Of a stretch of DNA of 64,000 nucleotides, positions 46,627-57,164 are shown in pieces. How positions within the stretch are numbered: position 1 is the first letter of the stretch; every line of letters begins with the position of its first letter. This DNA is from Coriaria nepalensis (taxonomy: Eukaryota; Streptophyta; Magnoliopsida; Cucurbitales; Coriariaceae), in NCBI GenBank assembly GCA_027186245.1, contig CP114481.1, positions 4,014,501 to 4,078,500 on the forward strand. Reading direction: 5' to 3'. The notes below the pieces were generated by a model, which did not search any database, was not told the origin of the DNA, and saw only the letters and a program-made list of their open reading frames with translations. The translations under genes and the position numbers were made by a program.

Positions 46627-49600
46627 CGCCCCTGCAAGTTCAACGGGAGAGGTCGCACGTTGAGCTTGTCGCGCAAATGGGAGAAACGTCCAGAAATCAG
46701 TGGTTTAGTGAGCACATCGGCAATTTGATCCTTGCTAGATAGGAACCGAACATCCAATGACTTATTATGAACTTTTCGCGGACGAAGTGATAATCTATTT
46801 CTACGTGCTTGGTACGTGCATGAAAGACAGGATTAGCAGCCAAATAAGTTGCGCCTATGTTGTCACACCATAGCACCGGTCGAGAAGGAATAAAAATCTG
46901 AAGTTCCCGAAGCAAGGATAATAACCATAAAGTCTCGGCAGTAGCATGGGCAACAGCGCGATATTCGGCCTCGGTGCTTGATCGAGCCACGGTGGGCTGG
47001 TTTTTGGAGCTCCATGAAATGAGGTTGTGACCATAGTAGATGCAGTAGCCAGAAGTTGATTTGCGGTCCTCAGGTGAGCCAGCCCAATCAGCATCGGAGT
47101 AAACTGAAAGCTGTGTGGAGGAGCTGGGTTTGATCAGTAAGCCAAAATCAACAAAAAATTTAAGATACCTTAGTATGCGTTTAACGGCTGTCCAGTGAAT
47201 GTCTGTTGGCTTGTGCATAAATTGGCACACTTTGTTCACTGCAAAGGATATGTCTGGGCGAGTAAGCGATAGGTACTGAAGGGCTCCCACAACGCTTCGG
47301 AATAAAGTTTCATCAGAACACGGGTTGCCATCAAAAAGCGACAACTGCTGTGAGGAGGACATGGGAGAAGACACTGGCTTAGCCTCTAGCATGTTGGTGT
47401 GTTTCAATAGATTGAGAATGTATTGTCTTTGAGAAAGAAAGAGACCCCCGGATACTGAGACAACCTCCACGCCTAAAAAATAATTTACTGGCCCCAAGTC
47501 TTTTACTGCAAAGCCACAGTTGAGCTGGGCAAGGAGATCAGTGATGGCACCTTGATGTGAACCGGTGATTAAAATGTCATCGACATATACCAGTACATAC
47601 ATAGTAAGTGAGTCCGAAGCATAAACAAATAGAGAGTTATCTGACTGAGAGTTAATAAACCCGAGATCCACCAATTTGTCATTGAGACGTGAGAACCAAG
47701 CTCGCGGGGCTTGTTTTAATCCGTATAACGCCTTATGCAACTTACAAACGTGGGTGGGATATTGAGGATGGACATAACCCACTAGTTGTTGCATGTGAAC
47801 AACTTCAGATAGAAAACCATGAAGAAAAGCATTGCTTATGTCTATCTGATGAACATGCCAAGTGTGAGATACGGCATGACTGAGAACCATCCGAATGGTT
47901 GTTGGCTTGATGACCGGACTGAAAGTATCATCATAATCTAACCCTTGCTGTTGATGATAGCCCTTCGCAACTAGACGGGCCTTCCGTCGTTCAGGCGTGC
48001 CATCGGAGTGGATTTTTGTTTTGTAAACCCATTTGTTTCCAACCAAGTTCATGCCAGCTTCATAGGGAACTAAGGACCACGTACCTTGCTTCATGAGAGC
48101 CGAAAATTCTGCATCCATGGCCTCACGCCATTCTGGAAATTTATGGGCTTCAGAGAAGCATGTGGGAATGGTGGAAACTGCAAGCAGAGCAGTGGGTAGA
48201 GGGTACCTGGTAGTGCCATCAAGATACTGTTTGGGCTTCACAATATTGTTCTGTGAGCGGGTGATCATCGTGTGAGAACGAGTCGGAGGCAGTTCAGTCG
48301 GCAAAGCAGCTTCAGATGAAGTTGGAACCATAGATTCTGTCGGTGTTGACGTTGGGGAAGACGAAAATAGGGGAGACGAGACTGTTGACTCAACAGGGGG
48401 GAGAGGATAAATGAGAAGCTGATGTTTCGGTGTGATCCGAGTGCGACGTCGTAGCAGGGACGGGTGAAATATCACGAACGACAGGAGTAGAGTTGTCGTT
48501 TGATGGGATGAGAACTGGAAGAAAAGTAGACGACTCTTGAGAATGTATTTCAGTATGGACTGAAGGTGATGTGGGTGGTTTGAACGGAAACAGAGACTCA
48601 TCGAAGATTACATGCCGGGACACGAAGACTTTGCTAGAGTCAGGATCAAGACATTTGTAACCTTTGTGGAGATTACTAATGCCAATGAAGACACATTTTT
48701 TGGACCTAAAGTCTAACTTGTGTTTGTTGAAGGGTCGGAGATAGGGGTAGCAAGCACAACCGAAAATCTTCATGATAGAAAAATCGGGTGCTTTGTGAAA
48801 TAATTTTTCAAATGGAGAGATGCCAAGAGGAGCAGTTGGAAGGCGGTTAATGAGATAGGTTGCCATGAGGAAAGCATCATCCCAAAAACAGTGAGGGATA
48901 TAACTTTGAGATAATAAGGATAATCCCGTTTCAACAACATGGCGATGTTTCCTTTCAACCGATCCATTTTGTTGAGAGGTGTGAGGACAGGAAACACGAT
49001 GTTGGATTCCTACGTTGTGAAAATATCGATTAAGTGTTTGGAATTCACCACCCCAATATGTTTGAACACATTTTATTCGGCGATTAAATTGACGTTCAAC
49101 CATTTTTTGAAATTGAATAAAAATGGTTAATACATCAGATTTTTTTGCAAGAGGATAGAGCCAAACAAATTTGCTAAAATGATCGACAAAAGAAACATAA
49201 TATTTATTGCCTTTGGTAGATAAAATAGGAGATGGACCCTAGACATCGGAAAAAATTAAATCTAGAGGATAATCTGAAATAGTTTGAGAAACTGGAAAAG
49301 GAAGACGATGGCTCTTCCCTTGTTGACATGCAGAACAAACACTTGGTATTTTATTTAAGGAGACTGGAAGGGAGAATTTTGACACAAGATGCTTGACTGT
49401 TTGATAGGTGGGATGACCCAAACGGCGATGCCACACTTCCAAAAAAACACGTTGACATAAAAAATACTGATATGGTGATGAAGGCGAGACCGAAGAGGGG
49501 AAGGGGTAAAGTCCATCTTTAGGCATGCCTTGCAGAAGAATTTGCTTCGTGACCTCGTCCTTCACAAAAAAGTGAGATGAGTGAAATTCAATAAATACAT

Positions 49601-50828
49601 TATTGTCTTTAGTAAATTGGCTCACAGAAATAAGGTTCTTTTTAATTTGTGGAACATGTAAAATATTGTGAAGATGAAAAGCAGATTGTGAGGATTTGAT
49701 CTTAGAAGAACCAATGTGAGTTATAGCCAAACCTGCCCCGTCTCCTACTTGAATTTGATCTAAACCATTATAGGACTCGGCATGGAGATTCAAGTTCTGA
49801 ATATCATTGGTAAGATGATTGGTTGAGCCGGTGTCGGGATACCAATTGATATCTGCTGGAGCATGTTGTGTGGTAAGAAAGGCAGACATGTTGTTTGGCA
49901 TGGTTTGATATGCCTGGTCGAACCGATGGAAACATTTGACCGCTAGATGACCAGCTTTGCCACATATTTGGCATGTTGGACGATGAGTACTACCAGGATA
50001 TCCATGACGACCACCTCGGCCCCTACCTCGACCACGCGAACTTGAGTAAGATGGAGCACGATTTGAGTGAGTTGGCTTACCAGGTTAACCATGAGATTGA
50101 TCCATGCGAGTTGCAACATTGGCAGAACCGATGGTAGCCTCAATGACTTGAGTGTGTTGCTGCAGACGTAATTCAAAATTAAGGAGATGTCCAAAAATAT
50201 CTTCAAGTTCCATGGGAGTATCCCTTGTTTGAATGGACGTAACAATGGGGTCATATGATGAATCTAGATCACCAAGCAGGTATGAAATAATTTCTGCATT
50301 AGGAAGTGGATGTCCGATTGCTGCAAGGGTATCAGCCAGAGACTTTACTGTCTGAAAATAATCTGAAATGGACAGACCTCCCTTTGTGACAGTGGAAAGT
50401 TGACGGCAAGTTGTTGATAGACGAGCTCGCGAATGAGAGGAGTACATTTTTTCAAGTGCAGACCATACCTCTCGGGACGTGGTAGCGCCAACCACTTTGG
50501 CAAGAATGTTTTCTGATAAAGAGGACATGAGAATACTCAAGACAATCTGGTCTTGATCAAACCAGTGAGTAAACTCTGGATTGGGAAGTAGAGGAGGGAC
50601 TGTAGTGGACGTAGCAGCTGCTGGGTTGGAAATATGGTGAGTGGGTTGACGGCAACTTCCATCGACATAGCCAAAAAGACGTTGGCCTCTGAGATATGGA
50701 ATGATTTGAGCTTTCCATAACAGGTAGTTTTCACTACTCAGTTTGATAGTAACCAGGCTTTGGATGCTAGGAGGGGTAACAAGTGTGTTTGAGAGAGATG
50801 TGGAAGAGGAAGCGGAAGAGGATGCCAT
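46524..50828 (-). pseudogene. Copia gag-pol, broken by two stops and two frameshifts
   Basis: Gag starts at ATG 50828 (UBN2 domain, with a WSALEKMYSSHSRARLS block), followed by a Gly/Arg-rich stretch and a CCHC knuckle (CQICGKAGHLAVKC). Next the protease (WYPDTGSTNHLTND, DTG intact), GAG-pre-integrase (WHRRLGHPTYQTVKHL), integrase core (GGEFQTLNRYF and HTSQQNGSVERKH), RT ([20 protein letters not shown] and [10 protein letters not shown]) and RNase H ([20 protein letters not shown]). Breaks: a stop near 50086 after the gag domain, a stop near 49239 at the start of the integrase, a frameshift in the linker near 48400-48450, and a one-base frameshift in an A-run near 46765 before the C-terminus. 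The RT frame alone is open for over 600 codons. Confidence 0.93.
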
Positions 50829-50844
50829 TGACGTTAGTCACAAA

Positions 50845-50857
50845 GGCTCTGATACCA
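50845..50857 (-). promoter_or_regulatory. tRNA-Met primer-binding site
   Basis: TGGTATCAGAGCC on the - strand, directly after the 5' LTR, complementary to the 3' end of initiator tRNA-Met, the usual Copia primer. Confidence 0.95.
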
Positions 50858-51092
50858 TAAAGAAACAAATGGTATAATTCTGTGTTATGCTCTCTACCTT
50901 GAATGACTGACAAGAGATCGCATATATAGAGTAAACTGTTTACAGGATAAGATCAGTTACATGATTTGATATTCAAGAAATGGTAAACATTATCTCCTAT
51001 AAATCTGGGCTGAGATCGTTGGTATCCGAAGACTCTAGGATGAAGTTGGAGGCTTTTGAATGTTTGAGTCTGACTTGGTCTTATCTTTATCA
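50858..51092 (-). repeat. 5' LTR of the Copia element, 235 bp
   Basis: Identical layout to 46392-46626. It should hold promoter and transcription start for the element, read on the - strand. A TATATGCGATC stretch (about 50930) is a candidate TATA region. Confidence 0.93.
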
Positions 51093-51097
51093 AGGAG

Positions 51098-53078
51098 GAT
51101 CATGCGTGGACGCATGTCATAGAGGTCACGTAGCGGTTGATTTGCCGAGGAGGATCCTTGACTCTTCTAATTCTCGTAGCCCTTCTTACGAAAACTAATG
51201 GTTTTTTGCTCTACAGTGCCTCAGTGATAAATTTATTAATTTATGAGTTCAACAGTTTCTTCTCTTAAAATAATTTTAGAAGAAGACATAATTATTGACT
51301 TATAGATTAACTAGAAATTTTCTCCTTAAGTGATGCGAGATAAATTCTAATACTTCTCCTAACTTATGAATTGATCATTCAAAAAACCTAACAAGTGATA
51401 CAATGAGTGAGGGGCATTTGTTAATGGAGTGTACATACATTTACTTATGGTTTATCTCTGATACCATGATAAATTGATGAGTCCAATAATTTTTTTTCCT
51501 AAAAAACCTTTTAGAGGAAGATGAAATTCTTGACTTATAAACCAATTAAAAATTTTCTCCCTAAGCGATGTGAGACGAATTCCAACACCGTAATTAAGTC
51601 AAATAAGATCATGGTCAGGATTATTAAGTCAAATAAGATCATGGTCAGGATTATGTAAAATCTATTGTTTCCTAAAAGTGTTACATGGATGTACACTTGC
51701 CAAACCAGCTCTATGATGCCGATACTGTTCAAGGTGGGATCCCAACCAATGCCCGTCTGTCTAGAATGGTTGAGAAAGTTCTCTATGCCTTTGCTTAATT
51801 AAGGCGTTGCCCCTTCTGTTTGAGTTGAATAACGATGTAAGCGGTTGTTCATTGCTTTCCGCATCCTACCCCAAGCGTGTTTGTAGAATGCACTATCAGG
51901 CCAGTACCCCTCCGAGGAGAATGTCGAAGAACATCTCCGTTGCCACATGGAGTTCTTGGCCCCATCAGCATTTGTCAGTGGATGCCCACTGCAGTAAGAA
52001 AACCAAAAGATGTGTTAATAACATTTCATTTTACCGAACAAAACTATTACATATACATCATAATCCAGCGACATGAGAAATACAATGAACCTGCAACATA
52101 AACCCCAAAACAGTATAACATAATATAACGTAAACCAAGCTATTTGTTATATATTAACAAGTTTGTCGTACATGCATAAATTCCACGGAACATAAATGCC
52201 AATCACACGCTCTTATTTATATCTTCTCATGTAAGTCAAGATGTTTGGTAGAGTCTTTAATGAGAAGTTTTCACTTTCTAAGTACATTCTGACCTTATTT
52301 TCATCTATTATCCAAGTGGGTAAAAGCATGCATACCTATTTAAAATTATACCTAACTTGTTCCCTTTTTGATTATGCCTTTGTAATGTGATATTGCTTTT
52401 AAACAACAAAAAGAGAGTGAAACATGAGCTCTAATTAAATTTGTACACAATGTACAACCTATACATATATGAAGAGTATTTTACATCACGTGATTTCTAA
52501 CTTACAACGGCTAGGATTCATTGGATATTAACTAACTCTATGATATAATATTCAATATAGTTCATATTAGATTATTGCTATTTAAGACTTGGATGTAGTA
52601 ACTGGTGGAACTACACAATCTACTATGCTGAAGTCGAAGTTACTTATATTAAATCACTGATCTTTACGATGTAGAACATAAATTTTTGTAATAATATTAA
52701 AATAAATCTCTACCTAGGTTGAGAACATATTGGAGTCCTTTTGTTTCTGTCCTTTTCCTTGTGTGAACAAACATATTGCAGTCTTTTCTACTTTTCCTTT
52801 CCCCATTTTTCTTTCCCAATAAATTAAGCTGATCGAAACATATGCAAACCTTCCTTAATTTGGAAAGGGATTATCATATATATGTGGGATTTATTTTTTA
52901 TTTTTTGTCATTTCCGGAGGTATTTAGATTAGTTTGGAATATTCTGACTATAAATACTTAATTAGTTCACTGTACAGCTCTATCACTACCAACACCAGAA
53001 GTTTAACCTATATATATACATATATAGGGTGAATTAAGAAACAATTGCAGCACGAGTACCACTAAAATATCATATATG
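51098..53078. other. Intergenic with an unassigned coding-like stretch
   Basis: Mostly AT-rich. 51700-52000 is less AT-rich and reads on the - strand as YWPDSAFYKHAWGRMRK and, further on, SRQTGIGWDPTLN. The last phrase resembles the SG(F/I)GWD signature of Myb/SANT-like plant proteins and transposase partners, but a stop separates the pieces. A 30-bp direct duplication (AAGTCAAATAAGATCATGGT) occurs at about 51596-51655. No intact gene. Confidence 0.35.
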
Positions 53079-54190
53079 TGTTGGAAAAATAACATATCAC
53101 TTTCCTATTTAGACTCAATTTCAAGTGGGACTCACTTCATGTAAGTAAAATATCAAAAATGATTAAGATTCTTTTCGGAGAGTTTTAAAACGGTATATGA
53201 CATACTTAAAATAGTAAATGGTTGAATGAGAAATTTATGCTCAAAATGCACTTAATAAAATAGTTTGACGTGAAGAAATAAGAGATGAAAAATTTGTCCC
53301 ACATTGAAAATAGAACATTCAAGTTGAGTATATATAGTATTGCTCTTTTGTTAATAGTAAATAGTATATAAGTTAGAATATTTTTTCTTGCGCGTATTTG
53401 CAGGAGGGTGTAAATCTGGTCCAAAATCGGTCGGTTTGAAATTGATTCAATTCGCCTTTGTTGTATTTTGCAATTTCTCTTTTATTTTCTTTCGAATATT
53501 ACAAGTCTAACAGTTATGTAATTGAATTTCCAATTTCAACCGAATGAATTTGCAAAAGCTATAAATTAATTATGTATTAATCTTCGAATTCAATTTTTGG
53601 TTTCACAAGATTTAATGAATATTAATGGTTTGTAACTCTCTCACTAGAATTTTATAAATCGGCTTTCTAAAAAATCATACACAAAAACATCTATCTTTCT
53701 CGGGAATCATTTTTCCTTTCTAGATTTTTAGGTTTAGTGTGATAGCATTCGTGTACTAAGAAGTTTATCTTCCATTGTATCTTGAGTGATAAATAGAAAA
53801 ACATCATAGTACCAAATAAAGGAGGCAAATCTCTTTTATGGATATTATGTTGCACAGGCCTCAAAAATTCATTTCGTTCTTCTGATTTACAATTTACTTC
53901 TTTATATTTACTGTTTTTCCTTCATAATTTTGCATTACTAGTCTGTTTTTTTCATATCATTTGACATTTTGTTTCAATAGTGCAAAATCAGTTATCAGAC
54001 AATTAACAATCTATTTTTCTATTTATGTTCTACAGATTTTGACTTATTGATTCTGTTTCTACAGATTTGGTTTCTATCTGTTTCTATTTCTCTTATGTTT
54101 TACTGTTTTCTGTTTACTTGCTGTTTTTACTGTGTTTTACAGTTTCTGCACATTTTGTTTTTACTATATTCCTACAATAAGTTAACCGTC
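53079..54190 (+). mobile_element. Truncated Copia copy: LTR plus leader, same family as 3619-4350
   Basis: LTR 53079-53856 starts TGTTGGAAAAATAAC and ends TTGCACA. It aligns along its length with the - strand LTR at 4350-3619 with moderate divergence. After the LTR, GGCCTCAAAAATT and repeated CTACAGATTTTG/TTTCTATTTC text match the leader style of the first copy. No gag follows: the copy is truncated at about 54190, just upstream of the MYB promoter. Confidence 0.65.
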
Positions 54191-54464
54191 TTTTTCATTT
54201 TAAATATAAATTCACTATATATCTTCAAATACACGTGTGGTAGAGAGGCGAGAGAGAGACCAAAGGAGAGAGAGGAAGAGAGATTATGTGAAGTGGAAGC
54301 AAATATCCTGGCTTTGGTTAGAAAACAAACTTGTGTAAAACATATTCTTCTTTCAGGGCCTCTATGATTCAAAAAATATTGATCATCATCATTACCTTGA
54401 TGGTGAAGAAAAATAAATGAAATTGAAAGAGACAATGTATGGAGTCAAAGACAAGAACGGCCAC

Positions 54465-54564
54465 CTCTCTCTCTCTCTCTCTCTCTCTTTTCTCTCTCAG
54501 GTCCCCCTCCAAACCGTTTCTACCAAGACCCATCAACCACCTCTCTCTCTCTCTCTCTCTCTCT
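54465..54564 (+). repeat. Two CT microsatellites in the MYB promoter
   Basis: Pure CT runs of about 24 bases at 54465-54488 and 54541-54564. They sit 120-220 bases upstream of the TATA box. CT/GA tracts (Y patches, GAGA-type sites) are frequent in plant core promoters. Confidence 0.85.
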
Positions 54565-54680
54565 TCCCTGTAATCTAAGCAAACCCCACAACCCATCATA
54601 ATCATCATGATCATTTTTTTCTTACTTCATCAAGCCTCCTCCTCCTCCTCCTCCATATTATCACCTCCTCAATCCTCTAC

Positions 54681-54687
54681 TATAAAT
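54681..54687 (+). promoter_or_regulatory. TATA box of the MYB gene
   Basis: TATAAAT, 113 bases upstream of the start codon, giving an expected transcript start near 54712 and a 5' UTR of about 80 bases that includes an A-run (54727-54741). Confidence 0.65.
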
Positions 54688-54793
54688 CTTTCACTCATCT
54701 ACATCAACCCAGTTGGGAGATTAGCCAAAAAAAAAAAAAAAATTCAAATTTTGGGTTCCAAAAGTGAACTCCAAATTTAGATCACTTCCCAAA

Positions 54794-57164
54794 ATGAGAA
54801 AACCGGCCGATCAGCCCTCTTCAACCCCAAAAAACAACGGTAACAACAACATGAATAAGCTCAGAAAAGGGTTGTGGTCTCCAGAAGAAGATGACAAGCT
54901 AATGAACTACATGTTGAACAGTGGCCAGGGTTGCTGGAGTGACGTGGCAAGAAATGCAGGGCTCCAAAGATGTGGGAAGAGTTGTCGCCTCCGGTGGATT
55001 AATTACTTGAGGCCAGATCTTAAGAGAGGCGCTTTCTCGCCTCAAGAAGAAGAGCTGATTATCCATCTCCATTCTCTTCTTGGAAACAGGTATTTTTATC
55101 ATTACTCTCGTTTCTTGTATATTCTTCCCCCCCCCCCCCCCCCCCCCATATGAATCTTAATCAATTTCATTCTTACACTAACTTATGTGTCGGAACTAAC
55201 AATTATTCTCCATATTAAAAACAGAAATAAATAAACAACTGATAAACACGAATAACTATAAAGTCTACTAAAAATATTTCTAATCCGCGTATAATTATGG
55301 ATTTGAGGGATTAATGTTGACCCTAATATCCATTTCTATAGCACGCAGTATTATTTTTCTCTTTGTGAAAACCACGGTTTAGATAATATAAGTGCTAGTA
55401 TATTTTCTTTCTTCGTGATGATAAAGTTGCTTTTTACTTTTTCAGTTTTACGTATATATATACTACATATAGATTGGCAGATGCTTACAACTTGCTTAAC
55501 TAACTAATGGATTTGTACGTAATGAACCGTTACGTAGTCACTGTCTAATGGTAGATTGAACAAAAACTACTATTCTCTATAATTATATATATTAATGGAA
55601 TATATATATATAAAGAATTCTAGCATGCAAGTACAAACTGGGTAAAGGAAAATTTAAGATATATTAGTATATTTCTTCCAAAATTACCTTCGAAGCAATA
55701 TGTGTACGTGGTATTTATGCAATTACTTTTTAAATGAGTATAATAGAGATTTCACTTTCATTATGAATGACTACAAACTTCTTGAAATATATACAATAAA
55801 TATTACCCCCCACCCTAAAAATGAATGAACCTTTCATTCTGGAAATCGATGAATTAAACGCATATACATGTATGTATAATAGATATATCTAGTATGCTAA
55901 ATCTGATTAATTGGAAATTTGTATGCTCTCTCTCTCTCTCTAGAGACTAGATACATAAAGGGGCAAAAAGGTGAAAAGGACACTGGTCTTGTGGTGTAAT
56001 TAGTCTTAGCTCTTTGAGTTCAAGACACTCCACACCTACTTCTTGTTTTGGGGTTGAAGCTTCCATGCAATATTCCAGCACTAATTTGGAAATAAAATTA
56101 TTACAATCAGTGTTTCAGTTTTCAATCCGAATATAACTAAAAAGGGGATTCAGTATCGATCTCTCTTTTAAATTTATATATATATATATATATATGCGCA
56201 TGCACACTCTGGGTAGCTTGAGACAAAAGGCTAAGTGAAAGAGATTTCATAGGGATTTGTCTTTTGAGTTGAACCTACGTACACCGCAATCTAGTTGTGT
56301 GTTGCTTTAAGGATGCATTAAAAGATTCCATGCATGCAAATCATGCATTCAATAAAATTACATCAAATTACAGTGTCAAACCCACCTATCAAAATTGACA
56401 ATGATTTTAACTTTCATTGTAAAATTTTATGTTGTTTAATTACTTAAGGTGCTCAATTTTTCTTTGATGCCAGATTTTACTGAATTTTAATATTGTGCTT
56501 GTTAAATTTAAAAAGGTGGTCACAGATTGCGGCTCGCTTACCAGGAAGAACCGATAATGAAATAAAGAATTTCTGGAATTCAACCATAAAGAAAAGGTTG
56601 AAGAACATGTCCTCTACTCCTTCACCAAACAGTACCAGTGATTTAACATCTTCAGATCAATCTAATCCAGTTTGTGGAGGGTTCAATCCCATACGCTTAG
56701 ATCCATCATCTTCAAATCATAACGGGGCCCTCAATCACATGATCGATCCATTCCCTATCTTTGATAATCGCAATCATCATCACGGTATGATCAACAGCAT
56801 GTCAATGGGTAATGGGTACTTTCATGGAACCCCCTGCTCCATGCAGCAGCAGAATATTGCCATGGGGGCAGTTCCTCATGATAGCTCTAACTTTTATGGG
56901 GTAGATATGTTTGGTCCTCCAAATTTAGAGAGTGTGAGCACAGATGAAAGTCTAAAAACTGAAAATATAAGTGATATCAACACAAGAAACAATTACTTTA
57001 ACAATATAAATAGTATCATCTTCAATAACAACAGTAGTAATAATAATAATAATAATAATAAGGTTGAAAACTTTAATGGGTGTGGGGATTATCTGAAGGA
57101 ATGGGACTTTGATGAGTTGATGAAAGACATCTCCTCCTTCCCTTGTCTTGATTTTTCATCTTGA
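54794..57164 (+). CDS. R2R3-MYB transcription factor, MYB46/MYB83-like
   Basis: Two exons, 54794-55089 and 56516-57164, joining in phase to 945 nt (314 residues). R2 has Trp at 28, 48 and 68; R3 has Phe81, Trp100 and Trp119. The split codon at Arg99 is the typical second R2R3 intron; the first R2 intron is absent. The start MRKP, the [12 protein letters not shown] opening and the [20 protein letters not shown] block match MYB46/MYB83, as does the C-terminal [18 protein letters not shown] acidic end (likely activation domain). An Asn run from an AAT repeat lies near residues 270-280. MYB46/83 act in the nucleus as master switches of secondary cell-wall synthesis in fibres and vessels. An upstream in-frame GTG (54764) is not used, because the family begins at MRKP. 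Confidence 0.93.
55127..55147 (+). repeat. Run of 21 cytosines in the MYB intron
   Basis: An uninterrupted C21, 37 bases after the 5' splice site. G/C homopolymers of this length are rare in plant DNA. It may be length-variable between individuals or partly a sequencing artefact. Confidence 0.9.
55985..56110 (+). mobile_element. Possible tRNA-derived SINE remnant in the MYB intron
   Basis: GGTCTTGTGGTGTAATTAG (box A-like, TGGTGTAATTAG at 55992-56003) is followed 12 bases later by GAGTTCAAGAC (box B-like, 56016-56026). This is the order and style of the pol III promoter in plant tRNA-related SINEs. There is no cloverleaf, and the box spacing is shorter than in a tRNA. Ends and target duplication were not found. 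Confidence 0.35.

Larger units (their letters stand above)
46387..51097 (-). mobile_element. Nearly complete young Ty1/Copia retrotransposon
   Basis: Element 46392-51092 (4701 bp) on the - strand, flanked by a perfect 5-bp target duplication AGGAG at 46387-46391 and 51093-51097. Two 235-bp LTRs differ at four positions. A tRNA-Met primer site follows the 5' LTR, and a purine-rich CAGGGGCG tract precedes the 3' LTR. Gag, protease, integrase, reverse transcriptase and RNase H are all present in Copia order. The coding frame is broken by two nonsense codons and two frameshifts, so it is not autonomous. Confidence 0.95.

Noticed and set aside
54764..54793. Earlier in-frame start for the MYB protein
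   Set aside because: The codon is GTG, and the family begins MRKP at the ATG at 54794.
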